A stretch of DNA of 64,000 nucleotides from Lanius collurio (taxonomy: Eukaryota > Chordata > Aves > Passeriformes > Laniidae). Both the position numbers and the translations under genes were made by a program. The DNA lies in contig JACBWW010000017.1 in assembly GCA_020086605.1 (NCBI GenBank), positions 8,132,187 through 8,196,186 on the forward strand. Reading direction: 5' to 3'. This document shows positions 37,434-48,935 of the stretch, piece after piece (within the stretch, counting starts at the first letter, position 1; every line of letters starts with the position of its first letter). Under the pieces are notes generated by a model that worked only from the letters and a program-made list of their open reading frames with translations, made no database searches and was not told the origin of the DNA.

Positions 37434-38319
37434 GTCCTGCAGCAGAGCTGTCAAAACCCCAAGTGAGAGCATCCACTTGGATCTCTCCCCCTCCAAATGC
37501 CTCTCTCAAGTTACCAGTCCCATCTCTGGAAGTAAAAGGTGTGTAGGGACCCATGTTAGCCTGCCAGGACCCAAAAAGAAGGGACCATTTTCCTGGGGAA
37601 AGGGATGGGAAAATGCATATCCTGCTCGAGATCTGCATTCCTCCTCCCAAGAGAGGGATAAGTGGAAACTCTTCATTGGCAATGTTGGAACAGAATCCTG
37701 GGACAAGCTGATCCCAGGAGGAGTTTCACTGGATGCCAGGAAGGCTTTTGGCTCCTGTTTTTATCTACTAAGGGATGTTTTTTCTTGATTTGGAAGCTGT
37801 TTCAAGTGCCCCTGTACAGTTAAATGGAACCATTTGAAGAAATGTTCTTCTACAATCCAGTAAAGGGAGAACTCAGGGTTGATAAAAACATTCATCTGAA
37901 AGCCACCTAAATGCTTCATTTCGTTTTCATGGATATTTAAAGAAATTCAATTAAATACAGTACATTAAAAGGAGAAGAAGAAATAGTTGAAGTGAAAATA
38001 TTTTTTCTGCTTTTCCAAAATTATTTTTCTCATTGGAAAGTTTAATCTAGAACAGCTTTTTCTCCTCTCTAACATCAGAATTAAACCAATGAAAGTATTT
38101 TTCCCAAATCTGAAATAAAGACACACAGCCATGTCCAAGTCATTAATGCCCAAGCATTAGTGAGTATATAGAAATCATTTGGAGGGTTTTTTCCCTGATG
38201 GAGTGCTGAAATATTGGGCTGGGATCAATCTACATTTCCACCAGTCACTACTCACGAATTGGACTGATTCAGAAATTGCAGTTTTGAGCACAGGAAAATG
38301 GTTTTGTCCATGGAGACAG

Positions 38320-38577
38320 AACTGGAACTGGAGTGACAGGACAAGGGGGAATGGCTTCAAACTGAAAGAGGGTGGTTTAGATTGGATATTAGGAAGAAAT
38401 TCTTCCCTGTAAGGGTGGGCAGGCCCTGGCACAGGGTGCCCAGAGAAGCTGTGGCTGCCCCTGGATCCCTGGCAGTGCCCAAGGCCAGGTTGGATGGGGC
38501 TTGGAGCAGCCTGGGACAGTGGAAGGTGTCCCTGCCATGGCAGGAGTTGGAAGGAGATGATTTAAAGGTCACTTCCT
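38320..38577 (+). mobile_element. CR1 LINE 3'-end fragment with part of ORF2
   Basis: GTGACAGGACAAGGGGGAAT, AGGGTGGTTTAGATTGGATA, AGGAAGAAATTCTTCCCTGT, CACAGGGTGCCCAGAGAAGC, then the AAGGTGTCCCTGCCATGG box. The ORF2 C-terminal reading is still open over this stretch, which indicates a fairly recent insertion. The short terminal repeats are absent. Confidence 0.94.
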
Positions 38578-39507
38578 TTGTGGAAAGCAGTTGGCATCCA
38601 TTTACCCCAAAACATCAGCAGGTTTTTAGGAGCTCAATATCTGACTTTATTATCCAGACATTCAAATCCCCAAATCTCTGAAGTTTTGGCTCGTAAATGG
38701 GTGGATCAGTGTATGGAGAACTCTGTTTTGAAATTGGTGTGGACAGATAATTTCCAAGTGCCTACAGAGAATGTGCTTCCCTTTTAGGGGAGTGTTCACA
38801 GCATGTGAGTGCAAGGAGGTCAAAGATGTTTTTCTGAAGTGGGGCTCCATAACTCAATAAATAAAGCTGAGCTGTAAAATCAAACTTTGAACTTTGACGG
38901 TTGGGGGTGAGGGGGAAGTTTGTGGAGAAATCTCATGAAGGTGATGGTATGAAGCTGGTGACTGCTTCATCTGAGTGTTGCTGGAAAGAAAAAGCCAAGT
39001 AAAACTCTGAGGAAAAACGTAATCTTAACCCAGTTCCATCCTCCCGAACAGGAGGGTGAAAAGAAATTGAGTCTCCTTGTGATCTGCAGTGTAAAACTTT
39101 GATTTATGGCCAGGTACTTTTGTTGCCTTCTGCACTTTCCACGCCTTTCCAGCAAAAAGAAGATTGCTTGAGGTTTAACGAGTGATTCGTTATCCTTTCT
39201 AATTAAATGAGTGGAAATAAACACAGTGTTTCAGTACATTCTGGAAAGAAAGTTTTGTTTGGGAGCTATTATCAATTGTATTGATCATAGGGGCTTAATC
39301 ACAGCTGTAATTTGATGTGTCAGACAGATTAGTCACTTGTTAAGAGCACTTGATGGTGGTGCTGAGGTTGATCACTGGCTCGGGAGAAGCCAGTAGATTT
39401 CCACTGATAAACAATGAAGTCCTTCTTAACCCTCTTTTGTCTTCAAACACTTTCTCTTCCTCACAGGGTCTGTACATGCATGAAATCCAAGTTTTCTTTT
39501 CAGATCT

Positions 39508-39742
39508 TCCATCCCTGGAAGTGTCCAAGGCCAGGTTGGACGGGGCTTGGAGTAACCTGGGATAGTGGAAGGTGTCCTTGTCCATGGCAGGGGGCTGGAA
39601 GGAGATGATCCTTGTGAATCCCTCTATTCCCTGTTAGGAGTGTGATTCAGTATCTGGGGAGTTACCCATATTTGAGGAAATTTGACAATTGGATTTGATA
39701 ATTTTAAAGGCTTCTTCCAACCCTGGTGATTCTGTGATTCCA
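39508..39742 (+). mobile_element. CR1 LINE 3' end, apparently split
   Basis: CCATCCCTGGAAGTGTCCAA to GGAGATGATCCTTGTGAAT (39508-39620) is a standard CR1 end. The expected terminal block (CTTCTTCCAACCCTGGTGAT plus TCTGTGATTCC) appears only at about 39710-39742. The roughly 85 bases between are unlike CR1. Either an insertion split one copy or two copies abut. Confidence 0.82.
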
Positions 39743-40477
39743 CAGCCAAGGGGTCACTAAATACTGCTCACCTCTGATGAGGAGAAGTTTGTTTTCCAGC
39801 ACAGGAGGGAATGCAGGGGATGCAGTGAGGGAGAAACCCACAAGGAAAGCAGTTCAAGCTGGCAATGTGTACAGAGGGAAACCAAATGGCTGTGAGATCA
39901 AAGTCTGGGCTTTTCAGGAAGTTTGTAACCATCAAAGGACACCCAACAGCCTCTCTGCAGGTCTGCAGGAAGGGGAGTTTCATGCACTTAGTGGCAGAGC
40001 TTGCCCAGTTTCTGGAAGGGTGTGTGAGATGCAGTAGTGTTGCAGCACAGGGCTGCATTTCATGAGCAGGATTGGCCTTGCACTCCTCTGCCCCGGTGTT
40101 TTTTAACTCCATGCTGGAATAACTTGCAAAGACATTAAATGACACATGTGATTCAACACAGGAGTGGATTCTTTGCCATTAAAATCAAGGATGGGTAGGC
40201 TGAGACCAGTTTTGCATGGGCAAATAGCCATGGCATGGGAATGACTTTTGGTGAGGGATTTTCACCTGGTTTTGTATATCTCGGGTGTGTTCTGGCCAAG
40301 TGCAGGCATCTCTTTCAGGATGTGATGAATCCTGTTCAGATTGTCTTACCTGTTGTTAAAATACTCAAAATTAGGAGAATCTTAGTGAGTGGCTCAGGCT
40401 TGTAGGAAAAAAACACATTTCACAGATGATCCCTGTCCTGGTGTTCACTGGCTCGGAGGGGATTTGGCCAGATGAGG

Positions 40478-40560
40478 TGAAATCATGGCAGGGGGGTGGG
40501 ACAAGATGATCTTTAAAGGTCCCTTTCAACCCAGACTGTACCATGGTTCCATATTTCAGA
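40478..40560 (+). mobile_element. CR1 LINE 3'-end fragment
   Basis: ATCATGGCAGGGGGGTGGGA, AAGATGATCTTTAAAGGTCC, CAACCCAGACTGTACCATGG. Only the last 80 bases are recognisable. Confidence 0.83.
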
Positions 40561-40911
40561 AGTGAGGAATGCAATCCCACTGAAAATCGGGATTTAGCTC
40601 CAGATGCTGTTCCAGTCAGGACATCTGTATGCGACACGGTGGCTGCTCAGCTGATAACACACTGAGCAGCAGTAGGGAAGCTCTCCCAAGGGTTGGGATA
40701 CAGGGGTTTTGCTTCCCAGACTCACAGATGGAGGCAAATCCCTCTCTGTGAAGTGTGGCTGAGCTCCTGAAGGCTGCAAGGCAGGAATTTCCTTCACTGC
40801 TTCCTGCTGATTTTTGCTTGCCTCTTTTATGTAATGGTCCCAGAGCACAGAGGAGTATTTTTGGGTTTGTTTTTAGGAAAGCTTTTCTTCTTCATGGCTG
40901 TAATTTACAAA

Positions 40912-40933
40912 CTCTTCAGTTTAAACTGAAGAG
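40912..40933. repeat. Perfect 22-bp palindrome
   Basis: CTCTTCAGTTT is followed at once by its exact reverse complement AAACTGAAGAG, with no spacer. The centre contains GTTTAAAC. The flanking bases (A, then C) do not pair, so the symmetry ends sharply. No function is evident. Confidence 0.97.
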
Positions 40934-41195
40934 CAGAAATAAAATTATAATAAATTTAAAAAGTAACCCTCTCTTTGTTTAAAAGGCAGGAAAATCAATC
41001 AAGTGTAGGTCAGCTGGCTCAGCTCATTATCTGTTTATCCCATTATTGCTAATTAATTTGCTCTGCAAGCAGATACTCTTCCAGAAGCAGGAGAGTCATT
41101 TAGGGATGGCAGCTGAATAAGGAGCCGTGACTTGTGTCTGGGTGGGATGAGCAGCTCTGGAGACCAAGAGGTCTGCAGGAAACACGGCCTTCATG

Positions 41196-41340
41196 GAATC
41201 AGGGAGTCATGGAATGGTTTGGGTTGGAAGGGACCTTAAAGGTCTTCTCATTCCAGCCCCTGCCATGGGCAGGGACACTTTCCACTATCCCAGGTTGTTC
41301 CAAGCCCTGTCCAGCCTGGCCTGATACATCCAGTCCTTCA
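41196..41340 (-). mobile_element. CR1 LINE 3'-end fragment, reverse strand
   Basis: GGAGTCATGGAATGGTTTGG, GTTGGAAGGGACCTTAAAGG, CCCTGCCATGGGCAGGGACA, CACTATCCCAGGTTGTTCC. The complement of the tail is nearly consensus, so it is one of the better preserved reverse copies. Confidence 0.94.
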
Positions 41341-41984
41341 GCACAACGCTTTTTATTTGCTCTCTAGCCCTGTCTGTCTTGGAAGCAGAATAAAACCCAA
41401 TTACAAAGTCTGAAAAGTGTAAAACATGGAGAAAACATAGTGCCATTCCCCCTCCCAGTGCCTGTTCACATCTGCTTAACTTGCACACACCTCACACTTG
41501 TTGTGGGCAGTAGAGGTGAGTCCTGCAACCTCATCATCATCATGGAAAAAAATCCAGGTGGGAAACGGCTCATGCTGTTTAAACTCTCAATATTTTGCTG
41601 TTCTACAAGCTTAGAGTGGAGGCTGGCTTGAAAAGCCAAATTTGGAGCCTTGGGGGGTCTCTGTCAGTCCCCCTGAAGAAGCCAAAGCAAGTTTGATGGG
41701 AGGAGAAGCAGTGAACATATGGAAATTAAAAATCAAGCTGGAAAAAAACATTGATGAAGTTTAAATTAGGAGCCTGTTTATTCATCACCATCTGTTTATA
41801 GTGCAGCAAGATAAGAAATAATTAATAGATCCTTGCTTGGAAAAGTTCAAGTGAATTCTCACCTCCCAGTTGCATAAGCCCTGCTGGGGCAAACGAGGTG
41901 TCAGTGGGATCTGTGGGACAATCCTGTTATCAGCAGCTCTCCAGGTGCTGGAGCAGGCACCACATGGCTGATCCAGCTCAAGAA

Positions 41985-42300
41985 CTCACAGAATCACCAG
42001 GTTGGAAGAGACCTCTAAGATCATTGAGTCCAACCCATGCCCTAACACCTCAACTAAACCACGGCACCAAGTGCCACATCCAACCTTTTTTAAAACACAT
42101 CCAGGGATGGTGATTCCACCACCTCCCCAGGCAGACAATTCCAGTACTTCACCACTCTTTCCATAAAAATCTTTTTCCTAATATCCCACCTATATTTCCC
42201 CTGGTGAGGTTTAGGACTGTGTCCTCTCGTGCTGTCAGTTGCTGCCTGGAGAAAGGGACCAACCCCCACCTGACTGCAACCACCCTTCAGGGAGTGATCA
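41985..42300 (-). mobile_element. CR1-type LINE fragment, reverse strand, about 315 bp
   Basis: CACAGAATCACCAGGTTGGA, AAGATCATTGAGTCCAACCC, ACATCCAGGGATGGTGATTC, TTTTTCCTAATATCCCACC, GAGAAAGGGACCAACCCCCA. This combination with CCTAACACCTCAACTAAACC differs from the other reverse copies and marks a separate subfamily. The copy is clean enough to be among the youngest here. Confidence 0.88.
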
Positions 42301-42324
42301 GGTCAAGAGAGTGCCCAGAGTAGA

Positions 42325-42460
42325 GCGGGGGAAAAACTGTGGATATGGCACTTGAGGACATGGATCAGTGGGGAATGTGGTGGTGTTGGGTTGGTGGTTG
42401 GATTTGGTGACCTTAGGGGTCTTTCCCAACCCCAAAGATTCTGTGATTCTGTCATTTCAG
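42325..42460 (+). mobile_element. CR1 LINE 3'-end fragment
   Basis: GTGGATATGGCACTTGAGGA, GGTTGGTGGTTGGATTTGGT, GACCTTAGGGGTCTTTCCCA, then GATTCTGTGATTCTGTCATT, which keeps two units of the terminal octamer-like repeat. It lies back to back with the reverse copy ending at 42300. Confidence 0.93.
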
Positions 42461-43414
42461 AGTGGTGTAGAGCTCTCAGAAGTCTTCTACCATATTTATC
42501 AACCTCTTAAAAAATCCTGGGACATTAGGAATGGCATTAAATGACAACTCCCGTCAAGCTAAATCAAGCCCTGAGGATCCAGACAACATACTCAAAGAAA
42601 CCTGGAGGACAGTTTAGCTCAGTCTAAAATATGTTTGATCTTGATGGACTCTCTAAAGGCAAAAGGACCTGCTGGACTTTTTATCATGTTCTCTTTTATT
42701 AATTTTTAATTTACATTTTCCCTATGACTCTCACCCAGGTGATACACAGAGCCTCTTGATTTCATTCTTGCTCTGAGCAGCAGCACTGGGCAACTCCCAG
42801 ATATGACACCAGTCCCTGCCATTCCTTGACAGGGTGGTCTCTCCTACAACAGCAGAAGGTTCAGCCATGGGACATTAGGACCTTAAACCCCTGACTCTAT
42901 TTTAGGATCAGTACCAAAGTCAAGCTTCCTTTTATTTAACAAGAATTTTTCTCCCAGCTCTTTGGCAACGGCTGTGATACACAATAGGACAGGTACTTCC
43001 AAAGGGTCTTCCTTCACCATTCCCTCATCTCTCTCTGGGACTCTTCCCAAACACTTCCATGCTGCAGCTCTTACAGAGGTGGAACCCTCTCCCTGGCAGT
43101 TCAGACTGAAGGAATCTGCCATAGATTTCTCAGAGGAGAATCTTTGTAGACTCTGCCACAAAATCTGAAAGAGGAGGAGGGAACAGTCTTGTCGCAGTGG
43201 TAAACCCAACCTGAACCCTGAGAACCAACCCCAGACTTTGGTGTGGGCTGCTTTGATCAGGCCTGAAGGTGATGCTGCTCTTCCAGACCAGGAGTCTCCT
43301 TCTGAGGAAACAATAATCAGCAAAGTTTTCCCTAAAAATGGTTCTTTTTCTGTCCATCCTTGCCCCGTGACCCACTGCCCCGCTCTCCAGTGAGCACTGC
43401 TGATTCCCATTTGG

Positions 43415-43515
43415 GTTTTGGGGATATGGTTTAGTGATGAACAGGGAGATGCTGGGTTAACTCTTGGCCTCAATGACCTTAAAATGTTTTTCCAACTTTA
43501 CCAATTCCATGTTCC
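43415..43515 (+). mobile_element. CR1 LINE 3'-end fragment
   Basis: TTGGGGATATGGTTTAGTGA, GATGCTGGGTTAACTCTTGG, CAATGACCTTAAAATGTTTT, CCAACTTTACCAATTCCATG. The long-tailed subfamily, moderately diverged. Confidence 0.84.
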
Positions 43516-44999
43516 TAACATAGAATTGGTTCCTCCGTTGCTTGTCTGAGCCCACCCAACCCCCGAAGTGCAGACACCCACCAGCAAAAGGATGAAATTC
43601 CAACAGACTCACACAGCACCCCATCACTCCTCCCTGTGGAGCTAAGAGCGGATTTGTGCCTTGACCTCACCTTTCCACAGACATTAAGACATTCCAACAT
43701 CTGTTTTCTGCCTTAAAACACAACAGGGGTGGAGGCTTTGCTCTGGTTTTGCCTGTTGCTTACTCGTCCTGGCTGGAAGCTCTCTAACAAGCAGCAGTGT
43801 TTGTTTGACTTGGGAACAGCTGTCCTGGGGCTTGTCAGGATTTGCAGCCACTTAGTGGACACAAATTTGTGTTGGAAAAGGCATTTTAGTTTGGAGAATA
43901 TGTCACACTTTTAAATGCCAGCAGGAGTTTTGGTTCCTTTTTTTTTTTAACATGAGGTAATAGATAAATACACACAGCCTTAGATGTGCAAAGGTTATAG
44001 AAATAAGGGCAAAGTGCCATTGATGCAGTGAAAAATAAATTCAAAGCTCTGGATAACTGCTCAGATTAAATCCTTCTATGCAAAGTTTTGTTTCTGACAG
44101 CAGCTTGCATTTGTCCCTCTCACATCCCGTGAGATTTCTGGTTAAAAATCTCACCTTCCTCAGCTTTTCTTTTTGTTATTATGTTGTTATTGACAGTATC
44201 AAAGCACTTTCATGATGGTATCCACCCTTTTTACACTGGGGAATATTGCATACACTGTAAGTTGTGCTGGGAAAAGCATTCCTAGAGGTCAAGCCTCTCT
44301 TCTTCACTATGAATTTCTTTCTGGAGATGCCAGTATGGGAAAAACCATCTAAGAAGGTACCTAAATCAAGGTCTGATTCTCTGTAAATCCAGTTGTCTAC
44401 AGCTCCTGGAATAGAGTTGATTTGAGTGAGGAAACTCTGGAATAATCCTTTAAGCATGCTCTGTGTCAGAGCACTGGAGATCTTGTTGAGAGCCTGCTGA
44501 GGAGATAAGTCATGTTTTTGGCAACACTCTTTGTAAATCTTTGTCTTAAATCTTGGATCTTTCAGTTCACATGTTCTGTAGTTAGACAGAAGGGCTCAGC
44601 TCACAAATTTGATTTATGAAAAGGGTGTTCTGGAGGGAAGAAAAAAGTCAAGTGTTTATTTAGTTTGTTTGTTACAAAAGGTTGAAAGAGTAGAAACTTT
44701 TTTTTAAAAAAATGTTTTCTAATAGATGTTGATGGTGGAAAATCTCATAGGATTTTCATGCTTAAAAATCATCCTCAAGCAACAATCACTGGTGATTTTT
44801 TTCATGCTGATTTGAGTGACTCACTTTGGGGGTTTTAAGGTGAGATTTCCTTCATACATCTTTGAGTCAAATTTCTGCAAGTATTGAGGATGAAAGTTAT
44901 TTTTTAATATATTCTCGTTGAGTGCTTGAACAGCTTCTACTGGCAGGCACTGCAGAAGTGCCAACTAGATTTTATAGTAATTAATGGGGCTCTTGTGAT

Positions 45000-45062
45000 A
45001 GAATCATGGAGTTGTTAAGGTTGGAAAAGACCTTTAAGATCATCAAGTTCAGCTTGGACAGA
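45000..45062 (-). mobile_element. Short CR1 3'-end fragment, reverse strand
   Basis: TAGAATCATGGAGTTGTTAA, GGTTGGAAAAGACCTTTAAG, ATCATCAAGTTC. Only the terminal 60 bases remain. Confidence 0.82.
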
Positions 45063-46737
45063 GTGGGAAAAATGAAATCACAGTCTCTCTCTTGCCACAG
45101 ATATTGAGGCAAAGTCCAAACTCTTTTCACTTATCCTGAATTTTGGGATCCTTTTGGCTTTGTGTGATGGCCCAGGTTCCTTCTCTGCTGAACTGGAGCT
45201 GCAAGTCCCCCAGTGAGCGATGAGCAAAGGAACATCAGAGCAGCAGCAGAGCTCATCAGTGGTGGGAAGGAAGTGCCACCGTGCCAGGGGTCACACGCCC
45301 TGGCAGGATTGTGGCTTTCCTTCAGCTGGCTGGTTCCTCTGTCACATCCTTCCTGTGGTGCTGCAGTGAGAGCAGGCAGCACAACAGACAAAAAAATATC
45401 CAAAATCAGCACAAAGCTGTGGGAAGCTGAAAGGGGAGCTCTGAGGGGATGGGTTTGCTGCAGCGCAGGCTGTCAGTGGTGAAACAAATAAAAAAGGTGA
45501 TGAGATGGAGCTGGGGGAGGAGAGATGCCTGAAAGATGCTGGAGTGTGAGTGGGACTGAGGACAGGAGGGCACAGCAGTGACTTTTTCAGGGAAGAGAGG
45601 GAGGATGCATTTCGTGAAACCTCAGAGCCGAGCCAAACCCAATCTGTCACAGAAAAATAGGATAAAACCCCTATTCTGCACGCCCAGGGCAGGATGGGGT
45701 AGAATTAAACCCACCAAAGGGTGAAATGCTAGGGAGCTGTTTCCATCCTGGGAGCTACTCAATGGGCTGGGACACTTCAGCTTGAAAATGGGATGCCTGA
45801 GAAGGTACATTAAAGAGGATTTTATGGTTTTTCTCACCAGGAAAAGGGATACTGTGGTTAGGTTGTGAATATTTCTGTCTTTCTAAAAGAACTGAGCAAT
45901 TACTAGTGAAACCAGCAATGAGAAAGTTCAAAGTGAATTCAGAAAGGGATATAATTCTTCTGGCAGTGAAAACTTAAACCATGCAATGCCTTGGTGCAGG
46001 AGGTTGTGAATTCTAAAACTTTTCCCTGGGTTCAGAAGCAAAATCAAATTGCATTTGATCTAAGAGATTTATGGGAGAAAAAGAATCTACCTATGGCATT
46101 TTTTATTATTTCATACAACTTTTAAATAGAAAATTGTCCCTCGTTTTGGAGGTCTCTGCTCACTGGAGTCTGTGGTGGCAGTGGTGACCCAGGCTGAAGA
46201 TGGGTTTTCCTCCACTGTGATTAAATCCAAGCTGCCTGGGTGGGACTGAGTTATGGAGAGTTGCAGGCACCATCTTTTGGAGTCTGTTTCCTTCAGTCAG
46301 GGGGGAGATCAGTGCTCAGCTGGGACAGGGAGATTGATGCAGTGATAATTGGCTGTAATGAGATGGTTCTCACAAGCTGGGCAAGCCACGGGTGATCACC
46401 AAGGCTGGGCTCCTCAGGGGGACAATAAATGTCACCCCGTGGCTGTTTACAGTCCTGACTCCTGGGAGCTTGCAAACTGCCTGCTGATATGAAATGAGAG
46501 AGAAAATGAGATTTTATTGCAGCACACCAGGCCGTGATGGTGCCCTGGGATAGCTCAGCCTGGCCTGAGCTGTGCCTTTGCCTCGCTGTTATCCCTGTGG
46601 GTACTGAGAGCTCCCGAGACACCCCAGGCATCAAATGGGCATCTCTGCATCTGAACAGGGATTCCAAGAGCAAAATGTGTGGGAATGTCATTCAGAAGAG
46701 ACCTGGAGTGACCCCATGCATGAGGGAGAATTTGGTG

Positions 46738-46825
46738 TGAGTATTTGGTGGGTGATATTCAGTCAAAGGTTGGACTTGATGTCCCTGGAGATCTTTTCCA
46801 ACCTTAATAATTCCATGATTCAGCC
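46738..46825 (+). mobile_element. Short CR1 3'-end fragment
   Basis: GGTTGGACTTGATGTCCCTG, GAGATCTTTTCCAACCTTAA, TAATTCCATGATTC. The 5' part merges into unrelated sequence. Confidence 0.8.
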
Positions 46826-47535
46826 AAAGACTGATGTGCTGAAAGGGTTTTTTTCTGAAGTGGGAGTTCACCTGTACTCAGAGAGTGCCTGACACCAGCC
46901 TGCTGCCATTCATTTCTTTCCTCAGCCAGACTGAGTCCCATCTCAGGGCTGTGCCAAAGCCCTGGAATTCATGTTTATTCATGAGGGAAAGTTATTCTCT
47001 GCTTCTTCCTAGATAAGCTTCGACCATGATTTGCTGTAAGTGTAGATATGACTCCAATAAATGGGTTTTTACACTCCAGTCTGCCAGTTCTGCAAACCAC
47101 TGTGCCTCGTGAGAACTGACCTGTTTTCTGTTTATTAACCTTTTAAAGGGGGAGGAAATGAGGGCCTGAGCTCTGGTGAACTTTTAGCAGAGACAGTGGG
47201 AAAGGTGAACATCCTGCAGCTGTGCTGGGGTCTCCCAACTCCCTGCAGCCAGCACAGTGTCTTCAACTTCTTCTGAGCCAGAACCTCTTAGAGGAGGGCT
47301 CTAAGTAAGGCTGATGCAGCCCTTGGCTTGTTTGTGGGGCATTTGGCTTGCAAAGAGGAAGACTGAGCTGCTGGATATCGGGATCTGAGCTCCAGCTTCT
47401 TTAGAGGCATGAAGGATTTCTCCCCGCAGCCCTCTAGAAGACGATATTCAGCTCCAGAGAGCACTTCATGGTCTGGCAAGGAAGGGCAAGGCAAAGCTGA
47501 GTGTGTGGAAGTCACAGCTAAAATAATTAAAATGG

Positions 47536-47605
47536 AAAAAAAAAAAAAAAAACCTCTTTAAAAAAAAATTAAAAAAATTATTTATTTATATTTATAATAA
47601 CAAGA
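47536..47605. repeat. A/T-rich low-complexity tract
   Basis: It begins with a run of about 17 A and continues as A runs broken by single T or C, then TTATTTATTTATATTTATAA. It may be the A-rich tail of an unrecognised retroposon, but no body is visible on its left. Confidence 0.85.
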
Positions 47606-47879
47606 GTTTAAAGACTGTATCTGGGTACCCAGAGATGTGGTAAGTGCTGCTGCCTAGGAAAGGCCACACACTTTTATACAGCTCTGCCAGTGATGCCCTA
47701 GGTTTTAACTTTTATATTTTCAGATCCTGCAGTGCCCAGTGTGTAACTCTGAAGTTTCTTGTGGCCTGTTCCCTTCTGCTCTCTCGTGCTGGGCAGACAC
47801 AGCAAAGCCTCTTCAGGCCTGCTCTGCAAGGACACCAAGACCTTCCTTGGCCTAAAAAGTGTAAACCAAAAGCCTTTGA

Positions 47880-48090
47880 GAGGAGGGCAAGCAGAGGGGA
47901 ATGACATCATTAAACTGAAGCTTTAATTGGAGAATTAACCCTGAGATGCAAATGAACCAAAGCTATAAAAGTGCGAAGAACTCGTGGCCTGGGGTCCATC
48001 CTGGCAACAGCCTCTGGCTGCCCAGGGGTACCTTTGAAGGTCTTTCAAATAAATCCCTGCCTTATTCCCTTCCTTCTGCCTAGTCTCTGT
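47880..48090 (+). mobile_element. Possible solo LTR of an endogenous retroelement (candidate)
   Basis: A compact set of promoter and 3'-end signals sits in intronic DNA: an octamer ATGCAAAT at 47946, TATAAAAG at 47964, and AATAAA at 48048, 84 bases after the TATA box. This order (TATA, short transcribed segment, polyA signal) is the hallmark of LTR U3-R structure. I found no second LTR, primer-binding site, or gag/pol/env-like frame nearby, and I could not fix the ends. Chance occurrence of the signals is possible. Confidence 0.35.
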
Positions 48091-48784
48091 TTTTAGGAGA
48101 CCTCTCAAGGCATCACCAGATCCACCTGTGGTCCTTCCCAAGGCAGAGCACGACCCCTGGCAGTGTGTACCCCATGGCATTTTGGTGACAAGCACATGAG
48201 CAGAGCAGTCCTTTTGATGGAAATGAAGAGTAGGTGTTTTTTGACTCATTTGCTGCACTGGGTGAGGACGGATAAATACATTTGCATCCTTCCTGCAGAC
48301 ACTGAGGGCAAGGTAAAAGGCAACATTTATTATTAATTAATGGAGAAGCACTAATCAATCCCCAAACATGACATGATCAGGCCAAAATTGTCATTTTTGC
48401 TATATCCAAGTGACGCCACAGGGAAGAGAGGGATTTCCTTCTTCCAAGGCACATTGCAGCTGTTCCTGCCCTCAAATAGTTTTTGCCTGCCAACCCCTTG
48501 ATCCCAACAGTTTTCCAGGGTAAAGTCTATCAGCTTGGGAGAAAAAAAAAAATATTCTGGAAGGTTCCTTGATAAAGATTGTCTGTGTGCTGGCTCAGAT
48601 GAAAGGGCACAGGATTTTACCTGATGTTGTGATGGGATGACTGCAGCCTTGGACTGTGCATGTCCTGCAGGTATCAATCTTCAGTTGTTCCAATTCTTTA
48701 AACTCCAGTTGTTCTCTCTAGTCACCAAAAATCATTCATTTTCCTCAACTGTAGATAATTAGCACAAGAAAGACACAGACCTGT

Positions 48785-48935
48785 CAGAGGAGCTGTGGCT
48801 GCCCCTGGATCCCTGGAACGGTCAAGGCCAGGTTGGACAGGGCTTGGAGCAGCCTGGGATAGTGGCAGGGAGTTGGAATGAGATGATCTTTAGGGGCCAT
48901 TCCAACCCAAACCATTCCAAGATTCTCCAATGCTG
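48785..48935 (+). mobile_element. CR1 LINE 3'-end fragment with internal deletion
   Basis: GAGCTGTGGCTGCCCCTGGA, CCAGGTTGGACAGGGCTTGG, CCTGGGATAGTGGCAGGGAG. The GAAGGTGTCCCTGCCCATGG box between GTGG and CAGGG is missing. The copy then resumes as GTTGGAATGAGATGATCTTT. Confidence 0.92.

Noticed and set aside
37301..37788. Frames with Ser-His-Pro-Ile repeats
   Set aside because: They are translations of the CCCAT microsatellite into flanking intron, not a repeat protein.
42883..43473. 196-codon open frame on the - strand
   Set aside because: No recognisable motif, and the opposite strand is also open for 68 codons in the same place, typical of chance frames. I considered a retroelement remnant but could match no block.
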